The notes: a model not told the origin generated them from the sequence alone. A DNA stretch of 64,000 nucleotides from Cyanobacteria bacterium SZAS-4 (GCA_018266255.1 JAFEAT010000017.1:143694-207693); one strand, 5' to 3'. Positions 49,237 through 58,059 are shown, numbered from the stretch's first letter. A program made the numbers and translations.

Positions 49237-51911
49237 TACTTTTTAGCGAGCGAATCGTTCAACTGTGTGGCAGCGTTGCGACGAAAAACGACGTTGCCAT
49301 GAATCCATTCGAGCGCTTTTCGAATGGTTCGTTTTCCAGCGGGCATCGGATGATTCGATATGAACAGACGCGCTTTAGATTCCTGATCGGGTGTGGTGCA
49401 TGAACTCGCCAACGCTGACACGATATGTGGCACAGAATTTTGTGGGAATCGTTTGTTTATTACAGCCCAATTCTTCTGGATGAAAGCAAAGGTTCTTGCA
49501 CTAGTATCGACCTGCCCTAACAGATGACCTAACAGACGTGGAGCGTCTTGCGTGCGCACTTTATCAGTGATGGACATGGCGAGGGTTTGATCGACTAACT
49601 CTGATTGTTTGAATAGCGCCAGGCAGGCGAGATTGCGTTTTTCGATCTCTGGTGTTTGAGCAGCTTGCCACATTTTTGTGATCATTTTGTAGTCGGCAAC
49701 GTTCCCGTTATAAGCAACGATGGTCGTCACCGCCTCTGCAATGTTTGGATCGAGCGAAGACGAGTTTTTGACATACTGTGCGAACAGTTGGCGAGCTTTG
49801 CTGATTACGGACTGATCTTGACCGATAGTACCAAGAGTCTTGAGTACATTGACGCGAGCCAGAGCGGTTAGATCAGATTCACCACCGTGAGGCTGCCAAC
49901 CGAATTCTTGTTTCTGGCGAGAAAGGGTTCCACGTACAAACGTGGCAAACGCCGGACGTTCTGCCGGCGTTATAAATTTGTAAAGCCCTTCGATTTTGTC
50001 GATCATTGCTCCGATAACAGTTGGATCGAGTTCTTCGGAATAACTTCTGGTCAGGTTGAGGAAGGACTCGATGGAAACTCTGTTGCTATAGCAGAGTGCC
50101 CACTGATCGGTAAGCAAGGTCAACCGTTCCTGCACGTCAAATTTTTCGATCGATGCCGCTAATTGCTTCATCTGTTCGTCTGTGTACTTGACTCTAAAAT
50201 AGCCGTCGCTATGCGCATTGGCTGTGAATGGCGGTTCCATCGGTTTGGTCAGTGTAGCGTTTTGATCGGCAAACAAGAATTTTTCTGACTCTTGTTCTTG
50301 CGGATGACGAAATGCAACTGGTGTATGCCAAATTGTTTTTGCCGGTGTCTGGTCTTCCGATGGTGGTATCAGGATGAATCGGTACTGAACGAGATCTAGC
50401 CCTCGAGCTGACTTCTGTATGTTCACCAGTGGATACCCTGGTTTCAAAACCCAATTCTTCATCATCGCGGAAACGTCTAACTTTGATGCTAAACCAATGG
50501 CACTCCACAATTCTTCTGTAGTGGCATTACTGAACTGGTGCGCTTTAATGTAATCTTGAATTCCCTTTTGGAAAGTGTCTTCGCCAACGAAGCGCTCTAG
50601 CATTCGCAGAATCGAAGCGCCTTTGGTGTAAGTGATTTCGTCAAACATTTCTAGCGCTTGCAGAGGGTTGTCGACCGTGAAATGAATTGGTCTTGTCGAC
50701 ATTAGCGAATCGCTTTCGAGTGCGTGAGCGCGCCCAGCCGCAAATCGGTCCCATTCGTGCCAATCTGGTCGCAAAACGTCTACGGCTTTTGTCGCCATCC
50801 AGGTAGCGAACGCTTCGTTGAGCCAGAGGTCATCCCACCACTTCATCGTCACCAAGTCACCAAACCACATGTGGGCCATCTCGTGCGCCACGATGGATGA
50901 AACTTCCATGCGAGATTCAGTTGATGCAGTCTTGTCGTCAATTAACAAAGCACTTTCGCGGAAAGTGATAGCGCCTAAGTTTTCCATCGCTCCCGCTTCG
51001 AAATCTGGAATAGCGATCAAGTCGAGTTTCTTGGCAGGATATGGAACACCAAAATATTTGTTGTAATACGGCAATAGCTTTTCAGCCACTAACTGTGCGT
51101 AGGTTCCCAATTTGGTACGCTCTGCTACACACCAGACTTTGACTGGCACACCTTCAGAAGTAGCGACAGGAGTGGATTTGAATGGTCCGACAATCAGTGC
51201 CAGCAAATAGCTGGACATGATCGGAGTAGTTTCGAATTTCATCACGCGTTTATGTGATGACGGATCAACTTTGTCCTCGGCCACTGCACTGTTTGAGATT
51301 GCCACAAAATTCGGGTCAATTGCAGCGGTCACTCTATAAGTCGCTTTATAGCTGGGTTCATCGAAGCACGGAAACATGCGGCGCGCATCGGTTGGTTCCA
51401 TCTGAGTGGTGGCGATGTAGTGAGTAACTCCCATTTTGTCTTTGAAATCCGATCGATAAAAACCACGAAGTTTATCGTTCAGAGTGCCTGTGAAGTTTAT
51501 CGAGAGTTGATAATTGCCGGGCTGGATTATCGAACCTGTCTCAAAGTGAATGCGCTCAAAAGCTGCTTCAGGAGCTACTTTCAGCTTGATTGATTTGTTG
51601 TCTTCAGACTTCAGTGTGGCCGATTGAATGTTTAGTTCTATTCCATTTAAAACTATCGCTTTGCTTGGAGCAGAAACTTTTAGAGAGATTGTTTCTCGGC
51701 CAATGAATAAGCGTTTTGGTAAATCGGGTTGAAAGAACAGATCGTAATTCTTTGGTGCAATGCCCTCAGGGAGGCGATACTGACCGGGCGCTGGTGGTTT
51801 GCTCGTCGCTTTGGACTTAGCAGCCTTGTCGCTGGCAAGAGCAGCCTCTGAGCTAATTAAAAGAAGACTGAGCGCAATCAGTCCGAGCCGCTCGGACAAG
51901 TTTTTAAACAT
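49236..51911 (-). CDS. Exported M1-family zinc aminopeptidase
   Basis: An 891-residue gluzincin aminopeptidase with a signal peptide (FKNLSERLGLIALSLLLISSEAALA). The N-terminal beta domain has TTQMEPTDARRMFPCFDEP. The exopeptidase motif GAMENLG is at about 307-313, and the zinc site HEMAHMWFGDLVT (His 343, His 347) is followed by the third ligand in WLNEAFATW (Glu 366). Such enzymes release N-terminal amino acids from peptides; here it would act in the periplasm or outside. The C-terminal helical domain (ERAP1-like) is complete. GGAG lies six bases before the ATG. It overlaps the DUF3142 gene by one base. Confidence 0.95.
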   Translation of the reverse strand: MFKNLSERLGLIALSLLLISSEAALASDKAAKSKATSKPPAPGQYRLPEGIAPKNYDLFFQPDLPKRLFIGRETISLKVSAPSKAIVLNGIELNIQSATLKSEDNKSIKLKVAPEAAFERIHFETGSIIQPGNYQLSINFTGTLNDKLRGFYRSDFKDKMGVTHYIATTQMEPTDARRMFPCFDEPSYKATYRVTAAIDPNFVAISNSAVAEDKVDPSSHKRVMKFETTPIMSSYLLALIVGPFKSTPVATSEGVPVKVWCVAERTKLGTYAQLVAEKLLPYYNKYFGVPYPAKKLDLIAIPDFEAGAMENLGAITFRESALLIDDKTASTESRMEVSSIVAHEMAHMWFGDLVTMKWWDDLWLNEAFATWMATKAVDVLRPDWHEWDRFAAGRAHALESDSLMSTRPIHFTVDNPLQALEMFDEITYTKGASILRMLERFVGEDTFQKGIQDYIKAHQFSNATTEELWSAIGLASKLDVSAMMKNWVLKPGYPLVNIQKSARGLDLVQYRFILIPPSEDQTPAKTIWHTPVAFRHPQEQESEKFLFADQNATLTKPMEPPFTANAHSDGYFRVKYTDEQMKQLAASIEKFDVQERLTLLTDQWALCYSNRVSIESFLNLTRSYSEELDPTVIGAMIDKIEGLYKFITPAERPAFATFVRGTLSRQKQEFGWQPHGGESDLTALARVNVLKTLGTIGQDQSVISKARQLFAQYVKNSSSLDPNIAEAVTTIVAYNGNVADYKMITKMWQAAQTPEIEKRNLACLALFKQSELVDQTLAMSITDKVRTQDAPRLLGHLLGQVDTSARTFAFIQKNWAVINKRFPQNSVPHIVSALASSCTTPDQESKARLFISNHPMPAGKRTIRKALEWIHGNVVFRRNAATQLNDSLAKK

Positions 51912-51920
51912 TGTTCTCCC

Positions 51921-52706
51921 CTATGGTGTGGCCGAGGCAGTTTCGCTGTCTGTTGTTTTTAAAAACTCTTGAAAAAGCTTTTTCATGTCCTTACCTTTGT
52001 ACAGATCCTGCGGCGCGAACGAATTGACACGGTTTTCGTAGGCAAAAGATTTGCCCAACAGAATCGGCTGCCCCTCAGGATTGAAGACTTTTGCGGATGT
52101 TTCCCGTTTGATCAAGCCTTCGCCTTCTGGACGGTAGGTAGTGATCTGTTCTCCGGATTCGACTGACTTAATTACGCCGTTTACTTTGGAAACACGGATC
52201 TGAGTGTCGATACTCCGTCTGACAAATTTGCGGTCAGTAACATCGACTGGCTCGCTTTCGCGCACCATCTGCACGACGAAATCATCACCGCTGTCGACAG
52301 TGGCCGTGAAAGGAGCAGGGTCGAACTGCCAGATTGTGCCTTTGTCGTCTTGCTGGGTGCCCCAGGTTCCGGTGGCTTTGGCCGGTTCGGTTCGGGTTGT
52401 GGTGTCAGTAGTGTTGGTCTTGTAGTTGTATCTATAAAAATCCGTTTGACTATCTTTGTGCCAGGTGCCGGCCAACCATGCCGGAATGCGATACCACTTG
52501 TTCGCCGGTGCGGCGTCGAGGGTCGGCAATTTGGAAGGCGCGAATATCTCCCCGACCGCCAGAGACGGGTCTAGAGGTTGTAAAGTCTCGCTATGGTCGA
52601 TCTCTCCGACTAACACTTTTGCTTGCGCAAAAGGTGAAAGGATTGCAGCCAGAGAGAGTCCGACAAAAATGGAACGCGCTTTTTTCTTCATATGGCGCAC
52701 TAGCAT
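51921..52706 (-). CDS. Secreted protein of unknown function
   Basis: About 261 residues from the ATG at 52706, which leads into a signal peptide (KKKARSIFVGLSLAAILSPFAQAKV); an upstream in-frame extension lacks similarity. The mature protein is beta-rich, with RIPAWLAGTWHKDSQTDFYRYN and WQFDPAPFTATV segments. Such patterns recall lipocalin-like or DUF6607-like folds, but I cannot assign one. It ends nine bases before the M1 peptidase start and is clearly co-transcribed with it. Confidence 0.78.
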   Translation of the reverse strand: MLVRHMKKKARSIFVGLSLAAILSPFAQAKVLVGEIDHSETLQPLDPSLAVGEIFAPSKLPTLDAAPANKWYRIPAWLAGTWHKDSQTDFYRYNYKTNTTDTTTRTEPAKATGTWGTQQDDKGTIWQFDPAPFTATVDSGDDFVVQMVRESEPVDVTDRKFVRRSIDTQIRVSKVNGVIKSVESGEQITTYRPEGEGLIKRETSAKVFNPEGQPILLGKSFAYENRVNSFAPQDLYKGKDMKKLFQEFLKTTDSETASATP

Positions 52707-52778
52707 ACCATCTTCACCAAAGAAAAAAGTGCCCTGCCGGGGGCAGAGCACGCGATTCCGAGACAATTAAGTCGAATT

Positions 52779-53174
52779 CTATTTCACCCAGAAGAGCAAT
52801 TTTTTTATCAGAGGCTGCCGATGGTGTTCTAACTCGATGTTAGCTGCAGCCAGTTGATTCTCTAACGAGGCAGCTCGAGCCGCTTGCGCCTGGTAATGAT
52901 CGAGCAGCTCCATTTGCTTGGCTTGCGTAGTCACCAAACTTGAAAGAGTGTTTAGACGCTGATGCGCACTGGCGAGTCTCTCACTTGTATCCTTGACCAA
53001 TTCAGTTACTCGCAGCAACTGTTCGAGTAGATTTTGAATGAGCTTTGCTTCGGAAACGGGTGCCACCGGTGTCGCTGGAATCTCTAAATGGGCGTGGTCT
53101 AAAAGTAACTCCAACCCTTCAAGATCTAGGATATCTTCGTGGGATTGCAGTTCTTTTTTCGGATTAGTCTTCAT
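52779..53174 (-). CDS. Coiled-coil protein
   Basis: About 131 residues from the ATG at 53174. After an acidic N-terminal segment (SHEDILDLEGLELLLDHAHLEI) comes a continuous coiled coil of about 75 residues (about 43-118, with LLEQLLRVTELVKDTSERL and AARAASLENQLAAANIEL). A short basic, aromatic tail ends in LIKKLLFWVK, which could touch the membrane. There is no signal peptide. It lies 72 bases upstream of the secreted protein gene and may be the first gene of the exported-protein operon. Confidence 0.7.
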   Translation of the reverse strand: MKTNPKKELQSHEDILDLEGLELLLDHAHLEIPATPVAPVSEAKLIQNLLEQLLRVTELVKDTSERLASAHQRLNTLSSLVTTQAKQMELLDHYQAQAARAASLENQLAAANIELEHHRQPLIKKLLFWVK

Positions 53175-53350
53175 CAAAGGCTCTTTCTAGATGAGCTTGT
53201 TTTGGCGATATTATGCGTGGTATCACTTACGATGGCAATACTTGGCTACCCGGCGGAGGCGGTTAGTGTTAGCCTGTGGCGTTTTCTGGAGATTAATTCG
53301 CAAATTCGGAAGACTACCAGTTTACTGACCCTGGTATTAATGATGGTGCA

Positions 53351-53563
53351 TCACTTTTTCTTCTTAATGCCATAAACGATCGTGGCCACTATCAAGCTGG
53401 TGGCAATGAAAAACAGTAAACCAATGCAGACGACCATCCATTTGAAGCCATTTGGATCGGTGTCCGAAACACCTTGCATGTCTTGGACGGCTTGTGCGGC
53501 GTCTTTAGCCCAAGCCGCGTGACAGCACAGCCAAATGCTGATTGCCAGAACGATTTTATTCAA
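53351..53563 (-). CDS. Small exported single-pass membrane protein
   Basis: A 70-residue protein with a TTG start. An N-terminal signal peptide (NKIVLAISIWLCCHAAWA) is followed by a short extracytoplasmic stretch of about 22 residues (DAAQAVQDMQGVSDTDPNG). A membrane segment (about 43-63) and a YGIKKKK cytoplasmic tail end it. This is a type I topology. It begins two bases after the stop of the rhodanese gene and is probably translated from the same mRNA. The family is unknown. Confidence 0.7.
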   Translation of the reverse strand: MNKIVLAISIWLCCHAAWAKDAAQAVQDMQGVSDTDPNGFKWMVVCIGLLFFIATSLIVATIVYGIKKKK

Positions 53564-53565
53564 AA

Positions 53566-53934
53566 TTATTTGTCCTCTGGCAAGTTTCTCTCGCGCCAGC
53601 CGCGCATTCCGCCCGCCATGGACAAGACGTTGGTGTAACCCATTTTCTGAATGTTGTCAGCTGCCATCGCCGATCTGTAGCCGCCGCCACAGTACAGGAC
53701 GATCTCTTCGTTGTAGTCCGGAATGTGTTTTTCGATATCACGTTCGAGAATGCCGCGCCCTATATGCTCGGCGCCAACAGCGCGACCCTCGACCCATTCA
53801 TGATCTTCGCGTACGTCAACAAAGCGAAAATGATGTTTTTTTGCTTGCTTTTCGAGCACCTCATCAATTGAGATTTCGTGAATGCGCGGTTTGATCTCCG
53901 CGACAAGTCGCTCAAAGGCTTCAGTGTGTTTCAT
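53566..53934 (-). CDS. Rhodanese-domain protein
   Basis: A 122-residue single-domain rhodanese. FVDVREDHEWVEGRAVGAEHIGRGILERDI is followed by the active-site loop YCGGGYRSA with the catalytic Cys, then an AMAADNIQKMGYTNVLSMAGGMRGW C-terminal motif. Such proteins transfer sulfane sulfur to a nucleophilic acceptor. The six-residue loop is the sulfurtransferase type. GGAGG lies eight bases before the ATG. It is paired with a tiny membrane protein two bases downstream. The physiological sulfur acceptor is not evident. Confidence 0.9.
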   Translation of the reverse strand: MKHTEAFERLVAEIKPRIHEISIDEVLEKQAKKHHFRFVDVREDHEWVEGRAVGAEHIGRGILERDIEKHIPDYNEEIVLYCGGGYRSAMAADNIQKMGYTNVLSMAGGMRGWRERNLPEDK

Positions 53935-54083
53935 GCAAGTCCCTCCAGAGGCACCTAGATTGTAACTGCAACTCGGCTTTTAAGCGCATTTATAACGGCA
54001 ACATTGAGAATGTTTCTTCGCCCATCAAGACATGGGATAATGCACCTTTGTCGTTGAAGCTGCTGCATACGAGGCGCGATTAA

Positions 54084-54929
54084 ATGCTCTACTCTCGAAC
54101 TGTTCCTACAACCGTAAATTTTCTTGGCACAAACGTGCCCGAGCCAAGAGCTTTTTTAGATTTTCTCGGCTTCGAGAAACACATCATTCAAATCCGTGAC
54201 AAGCGCGGCGCTAGTGTTTATCCTGGTTGGTACGACCACGCTGCTTACTATGTGATCGATTTGCAACCTGAAAAGATCTTCGGCACTGGCGATGAAGTAA
54301 CCATTCCTTCCTGCGTCAAAGCCGGCGATTATGAGTTCGAGATTGGTTGTTATGTAACTGAGCAGGCTCTGCTTACAACGAAGCAAGAAGCGCTGAAATT
54401 CTTCAAAGAAAAGTGCTTTTTGACAATCGTCAATGACTGGTCTGCGCGCGACATCCAGAAGCGTGATATGGAAGGTCTGGGACCTACTAACAGCAAGTTT
54501 GTCATCGGCAAAAGTGTTGGACCGAAGTTGGTGCCAGCGAAAAACTTTGAGATGGATGACAACGGTGTGATGGATGTCGAAACGGTGTTGCGAATCAACG
54601 GTCAAGAACGAAGCCGCTCTAACTACAACACGATTTATCACACTCATCCGACGACCGGCTTGAAACACGCGTGGAGCTTTCCACGAATTTTGACATTCCT
54701 TGGTCAACAAAATATCGCGGTTCAACCTGGCTATTTAATCGGTTCAGGAACGATTGGCGATGGTTGTATCGCTGAATTTTCCGCTAAGATTGATCCACAG
54801 ACTGGTGCCGAACTAGCGCCAGCGAAATATGGTTGGCTGAAAGACGGCGACGTTGTCTCGATGGAAGTAGCTGGAATCGGCACGCTCGAAAACAAGGTCA
54901 AGGTCAAACAATACGCACCAGTTAATTAG
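54084..54929 (+). CDS. Fumarylacetoacetate hydrolase family protein
   Basis: A 281-residue enzyme of the FAH superfamily. The metal-binding core is visible in DYEFEIGCYVTEQA and the substrate loop NDWSARDIQKRDMEGLGPTNSKFVIGKSVGP. YNTIYHTHPTTGLKHAWSFP and LIGSGTIGDGCI follow. FAH enzymes cleave C-C bonds or decarboxylate oxo-acids; oxaloacetate decarboxylase or acylpyruvase activity is common among bacterial members. GAGG lies nine bases before the ATG. The gene is divergent from the rhodanese gene and is followed by a strong palindromic terminator. Confidence 0.88.
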   Translation: MLYSRTVPTTVNFLGTNVPEPRAFLDFLGFEKHIIQIRDKRGASVYPGWYDHAAYYVIDLQPEKIFGTGDEVTIPSCVKAGDYEFEIGCYVTEQALLTTKQEALKFFKEKCFLTIVNDWSARDIQKRDMEGLGPTNSKFVIGKSVGPKLVPAKNFEMDDNGVMDVETVLRINGQERSRSNYNTIYHTHPTTGLKHAWSFPRILTFLGQQNIAVQPGYLIGSGTIGDGCIAEFSAKIDPQTGAELAPAKYGWLKDGDVVSMEVAGIGTLENKVKVKQYAPVN

Positions 54930-54985
54930 TTGGAAAAATCGAACTCAAATTGAAAGCGCTGGTTGCAAGGAATCAAGTTAAAGAC

Positions 54986-55018
54986 AAACCCAACTGATAT
55001 CAGTTGGGTTTTGTGTTT
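54986..55018. terminator. Palindromic bidirectional terminator
   Basis: AAACCCAACTG (54986-54996) and CAGTTGGGTTT (55001-55011) form a perfect 11-pair stem with a four-base ATAT loop, followed on the plus strand by TGTGTTTT. It ends the FAH gene and, read on the minus strand, the tRNA-Leu transcript. Confidence 0.85.
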
Positions 55019-55056
55019 TAGCAGTTGAACAGCAAACTCGTTCAAACTAAAGAGTT

Positions 55057-55141
55057 TGCCCTTGGAGGGATTCGGACCCTCAATCCCTTACGGGCAACGC
55101 ATTTTAAGTGCGTCTCGTATACCAGTTCCGACACAAGGGCA
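55057..55141 (-). tRNA. trnL-UAA: tRNA-Leu (anticodon UAA)
   Basis: An 85-base sequence on the minus strand folds as a class II tRNA. The acceptor stem TGCCCTT pairs with AAGGGCA. The anticodon arm is GACGCA, loop CTTAAAA with anticodon TAA, then TGCGTT. A long variable arm (GCCCGTAAGGGAT) and a T arm with GGTCCGAATCC complete it. The 3' CCA is not encoded. The gene has no intron in the anticodon loop, unlike the group I intron in trnL-UAA of many cyanobacteria. Confidence 0.95.
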
Positions 55142-55150
55142 TTGAGCCTT

Positions 55151-55156
55151 ATTCTA
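55151..55156 (-). promoter_or_regulatory. Candidate -10 box of tRNA-Leu
   Basis: TAGAAT on the minus strand, about nine bases upstream of the tRNA 5' end, is a plausible -10 box. I see no good -35 box at 17 bases. Confidence 0.35.
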
Positions 55157-55196
55157 CACTCTTGGCTGTGACAGCTTAGCGGTTGGTACGAAAAGT

Positions 55197-56624
55197 TTAG
55201 ACGTTTTGTACGTTGACAACCGCCTTGTGATTGCCAGTTGGTGGGCTGCGCTTGAACGTAACGATGAATCTCGTTCCTGTCGGCTCGACTCCCTCGATAG
55301 AAATTTTTGCATCGTGCATGATGACTATCTCTTTCACAATCGATAGACCTAGACCGCTACCTTCGACTCCAGTGCCAAGAACTCTGTAAAACCTCTCGAA
55401 AACTCGGTCTCGATCTTCTGCCGGAATTCCAGGACCATTGTCTTCAATGACCAGGCGCACCTGGTCATCACTGATGACACGAATTTTTATGTGCCCACCT
55501 TTTTGAGTGTAGACGATTGCATTGTCAATCAAATTCGAAATCAAGTCTTGCAGGCGAGTAGTGTCACCTTGAATGATTGCCGCCTGGTCACTAGTTGCTA
55601 GCTCGACTTCTACCTCTTTGCCCTCGGCTTTCGTCGCCAACGCTTTGGTGATATCACAGGCGATGCCGTTTAAATCGACGGCGACTAAGTCTGTGGAACG
55701 ATTCGCGCTTGGTTCAGCTTTTGCTAAAGCCAAAAGTCCGCCAACGAGTTTGTTTAGTCGATCCATTCCGACATCAAGTTGGTCGAGCAAGTCTGTAGTT
55801 TCCGGCTGCTTCTTACGCTTCAGCAGTGCCACATATGTTTTCAATCCGGCTAAAGGAGTGCGTAGCTGATGGGCAGCGTTTCCGACAAATCTTCTCTGCG
55901 CCTCTAAGTCTTCCGCTAATTTGATCATTAGCTCGTTGATTGCCATCACCAGTGGTTGCACCTCAGTGGGAGTGCCTTCCTCGGCAATTGGAGTGAGGTC
56001 GTACTGCGATCGATTTTTCAGTGAATTTCGCAGATTTTTTAAGGGCACAAGGGCTCTTGAAACACCGACCGAAACGGCGATTGCGCTCAGCAGAATGAAA
56101 AACAGTTGTGGCACGACGATACTGAGTGTGATTTCAGTGGCGAAGTGATTTCTTGCTTTCAATGTTTCCGCAACGATTACAACTACTTCGTCAGTACTCG
56201 AACCTTGAACGGGAACTTTGAGAACGCATAGACGAACTCTTTTACCCTTGACGGTTCCATCTGTGAACTTCGGCTTCCAGAGAGGCAGATTGACAGCTTC
56301 AGGCGGCATCAGCAGGTCGGCGTCGGCAGACAGCTGTTGTCCGCCGAGCGTGACGACACGATAGTAAAAGGTGTCCATGTCGTTGTGCTCGAGGATGTCT
56401 CGAGCCGCCGGTGGTAAATCTACTACAACTCCAGAACTAGTTTTCAAAATTCGGGCTACGATCGAATCAGCTGAGTTCAGCATGATTTCGTCATATGCAT
56501 CGTTGGCAAATCGGTCTGCAAACGTATAGGCCGAAAATGTAGTCACCAACCAGAGAGCGCAGATCGGCACGAGAAGCCAGCCGAGAAGCTCTTGTTGAAT
56601 TGAATTTCTATACGGCCTTTTCAA
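55197..56624 (-). CDS. Sensor histidine kinase of a two-component system
   Basis: A 475-residue membrane kinase of the QseC/TctE-like class. Two membrane segments (about 13-33 and 168-190) flank a periplasmic sensor domain. After a linker (HAMP-like, about 192-240) the H box is RRFVGNAAHQLRTPLAGLKTY, with the phospho-acceptor His. The N box DLISNLIDNAIVY, the G1 box IEDNGPGIP, FERFYRVLG and the G2 box GSGLGLSIVKEI complete the ATP-binding domain. Its TTG start overlaps the end of the response regulator gene by 17 bases. The pair therefore forms one operon. The sensed signal is unknown. Confidence 0.95.
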   Translation of the reverse strand: MKRPYRNSIQQELLGWLLVPICALWLVTTFSAYTFADRFANDAYDEIMLNSADSIVARILKTSSGVVVDLPPAARDILEHNDMDTFYYRVVTLGGQQLSADADLLMPPEAVNLPLWKPKFTDGTVKGKRVRLCVLKVPVQGSSTDEVVVIVAETLKARNHFATEITLSIVVPQLFFILLSAIAVSVGVSRALVPLKNLRNSLKNRSQYDLTPIAEEGTPTEVQPLVMAINELMIKLAEDLEAQRRFVGNAAHQLRTPLAGLKTYVALLKRKKQPETTDLLDQLDVGMDRLNKLVGGLLALAKAEPSANRSTDLVAVDLNGIACDITKALATKAEGKEVEVELATSDQAAIIQGDTTRLQDLISNLIDNAIVYTQKGGHIKIRVISDDQVRLVIEDNGPGIPAEDRDRVFERFYRVLGTGVEGSGLGLSIVKEIVIMHDAKISIEGVEPTGTRFIVTFKRSPPTGNHKAVVNVQNV

Positions 56625-57276
56625 CTAGGTATCCCAGCCCACGAATAGTGCGCACTTCGAATCCTGTTGTTTCAAGCTTTTTGCGCAGCCTGTGCATCAA
56701 GATTTCAATTGCGTTGTCGGTGAGCACCGATTCCCAATTTGACAAATGGTCGGCCAGCTGACGCTTGGTTACAACTCTTCCCCGCCGCTGCAACATAATC
56801 TCGAGCAAGGCCAATTCGCGAGCTGACAGTTCTAGCGGTTCGCCGTTCACTTTGACGCGCCGCGAAACTGTATCAAAAACGATTGAGCCATGAGTGATTT
56901 CCGTGTTGTTGTTCCAGTATTGCTTGCGCAGCAGCACACGAATTCTCGCTTCCAATTCAGATAGATCGAAAGGCTTGCTGATGTAGTCGTTGCCACCAAG
57001 GTCGAGCCCTTGCACTCGGTCTTGAATGCCGTCCCGGGCCGTCAAAATAAGCACAGGAACAGTCTGTTGGCGGGAGCGAAGGCGCTTCAACACTTCAAGT
57101 CCATCGATCACAGGTAATCCGAGATCTAGCACCAACAGATCGTACACATCAGTGGCGATCGCAATATCCGCGTCACTTCCAGACCGCACATGGTCGAGAA
57201 AGTAACCGCTCTCTTCCAGGGCTAGAAGCAGTCCCCGTGCAATAAATTCATCATCTTCAGCTAAAAGGATTCGCAT
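56608..57276 (-). CDS. OmpR-family response regulator (partner of the kinase)
   Basis: A 222-residue DNA-binding response regulator. The receiver domain has LLAEDDEFI, the phospho-acceptor Asp in LLVLDLGLPVIDG and the Lys in YISKPFDLSELEARI. The winged-helix domain (about 125-220) ends in NAIEILMHRLRKKLETTGFEVRTIRGLGYLVEKAV, typical of QseB/TctD regulators. It precedes and overlaps the kinase gene, the usual order for this class. A good promoter-like sequence lies 35 bases upstream. Confidence 0.95.
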   Translation of the reverse strand: MRILLAEDDEFIARGLLLALEESGYFLDHVRSGSDADIAIATDVYDLLVLDLGLPVIDGLEVLKRLRSRQQTVPVLILTARDGIQDRVQGLDLGGNDYISKPFDLSELEARIRVLLRKQYWNNNTEITHGSIVFDTVSRRVKVNGEPLELSARELALLEIMLQRRGRVVTKRQLADHLSNWESVLTDNAIEILMHRLRKKLETTGFEVRTIRGLGYLVEKAV

Positions 57277-57310
57277 ATTTCTCGCATGTTGAAACTAAAA
57301 CTTGATCAGC

Positions 57311-57339
57311 ATTGTACCAAGAGGATTAAATACAGCCAA
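57311..57339 (-). promoter_or_regulatory. Candidate promoter of the two-component operon
   Basis: On the minus strand TTGGCT (57339-57334) and TACAAT (57316-57311) are separated by exactly 17 bases. Transcription would start about 30 bases before the response regulator ATG. Confidence 0.45.
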
Positions 57340-57353
57340 TGTTTGAAAGTCAA

Positions 57354-57381
57354 TTGAAAGCTTGGCAAGCTAAGGTATAGA
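57354..57381 (+). promoter_or_regulatory. Candidate promoter of the TPR/SulP operon
   Basis: TTGAAA at 57354-57359 and TATAGA at 57376-57381 with a 16-base spacer. It faces away from the two-component promoter, giving divergent transcription and a leader of about 100 bases before the TPR gene. Confidence 0.4.
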
Positions 57382-57489
57382 TACGAATCCCTGTACTAAT
57401 TTCGACTAACTCAGCCAATCCGGAATGGGCTCTAAGAGCCAATAAACAAACAATTCCTCATTGTCTTTTACCAGCGCGACGGATTCGGC

Positions 57490-58059
57490 ATGCTTTCAGC
57501 TTGGATTTTAACGTGTCTCAAGAACACGAAAAGCGAGGTAAGTGGCTTGGAGTCATTACAGAGTGCAGCAATCAAATTCTTTACTGCCACAGCGATTGTG
57601 CTCTCATTCTTGCTCGTCTCACGAGGTCTGCCAGCCAGCCCCGAGCATGTTGTAGCAGCGCAACTAATTAAAGAAAAACACTTCCTCGAAGCAATTGCTC
57701 ATTTAAATAGATCGATCAAGTCAGAGCCAAATCGAATAGTTGCATACGTTCTTCGTGCCAGCGCTTATAACAGTATCGGTCAGTACGACAAAGCGATTCA
57801 AGACTGCGAAACCGCTATGAGACTAAATCCGCATGAGCCGCGTGCTTGGACCAAGCGCGCCTATGCATACATTGGGCAGGAGCGATATTTCGAGGCAATT
57901 GGTGATTGCGATCGTGCAATTTTGATGAATCCAAAATTAGCGCAGGCGTATGAGTATCGAGCGCTAGCGCATAAGAAGTCGGGTAAGTGCGAAATTGCCC
58001 TTGAAGATCTGAACAGGGCGAAAGAGTTAAAAATTTATGGAGCATCAATCTACAGATAA
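57490..58059 (+). CDS. Membrane-anchored or exported TPR protein
   Basis: A 189-residue protein. A hydrophobic segment at about 28-46 (KFFTATAIVLSFLLVSRGL) acts as signal anchor or signal peptide. About three and a half classical 34-residue TPR units follow (ahead of NPHEPRAWTKRAYAYIGQERYFEAIGDCDRAI is a similar unit, and another comes after). The stop TAA shares its last base with the ATG of the SulP gene, so the two are translationally coupled. The coupling suggests that the TPR protein assists or regulates the transporter; this is inference. Confidence 0.83.
   Translation: MLSAWILTCLKNTKSEVSGLESLQSAAIKFFTATAIVLSFLLVSRGLPASPEHVVAAQLIKEKHFLEAIAHLNRSIKSEPNRIVAYVLRASAYNSIGQYDKAIQDCETAMRLNPHEPRAWTKRAYAYIGQERYFEAIGDCDRAILMNPKLAQAYEYRALAHKKSGKCEIALEDLNRAKELKIYGASIYR

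Noticed and set aside
53139..53375. Plus-strand hydrophobic open frame of 78 codons
   Set aside because: It overlaps the ends of two genes on the other strand and lacks a ribosome binding site; its hydrophobicity follows from the antisense of a charged sequence.
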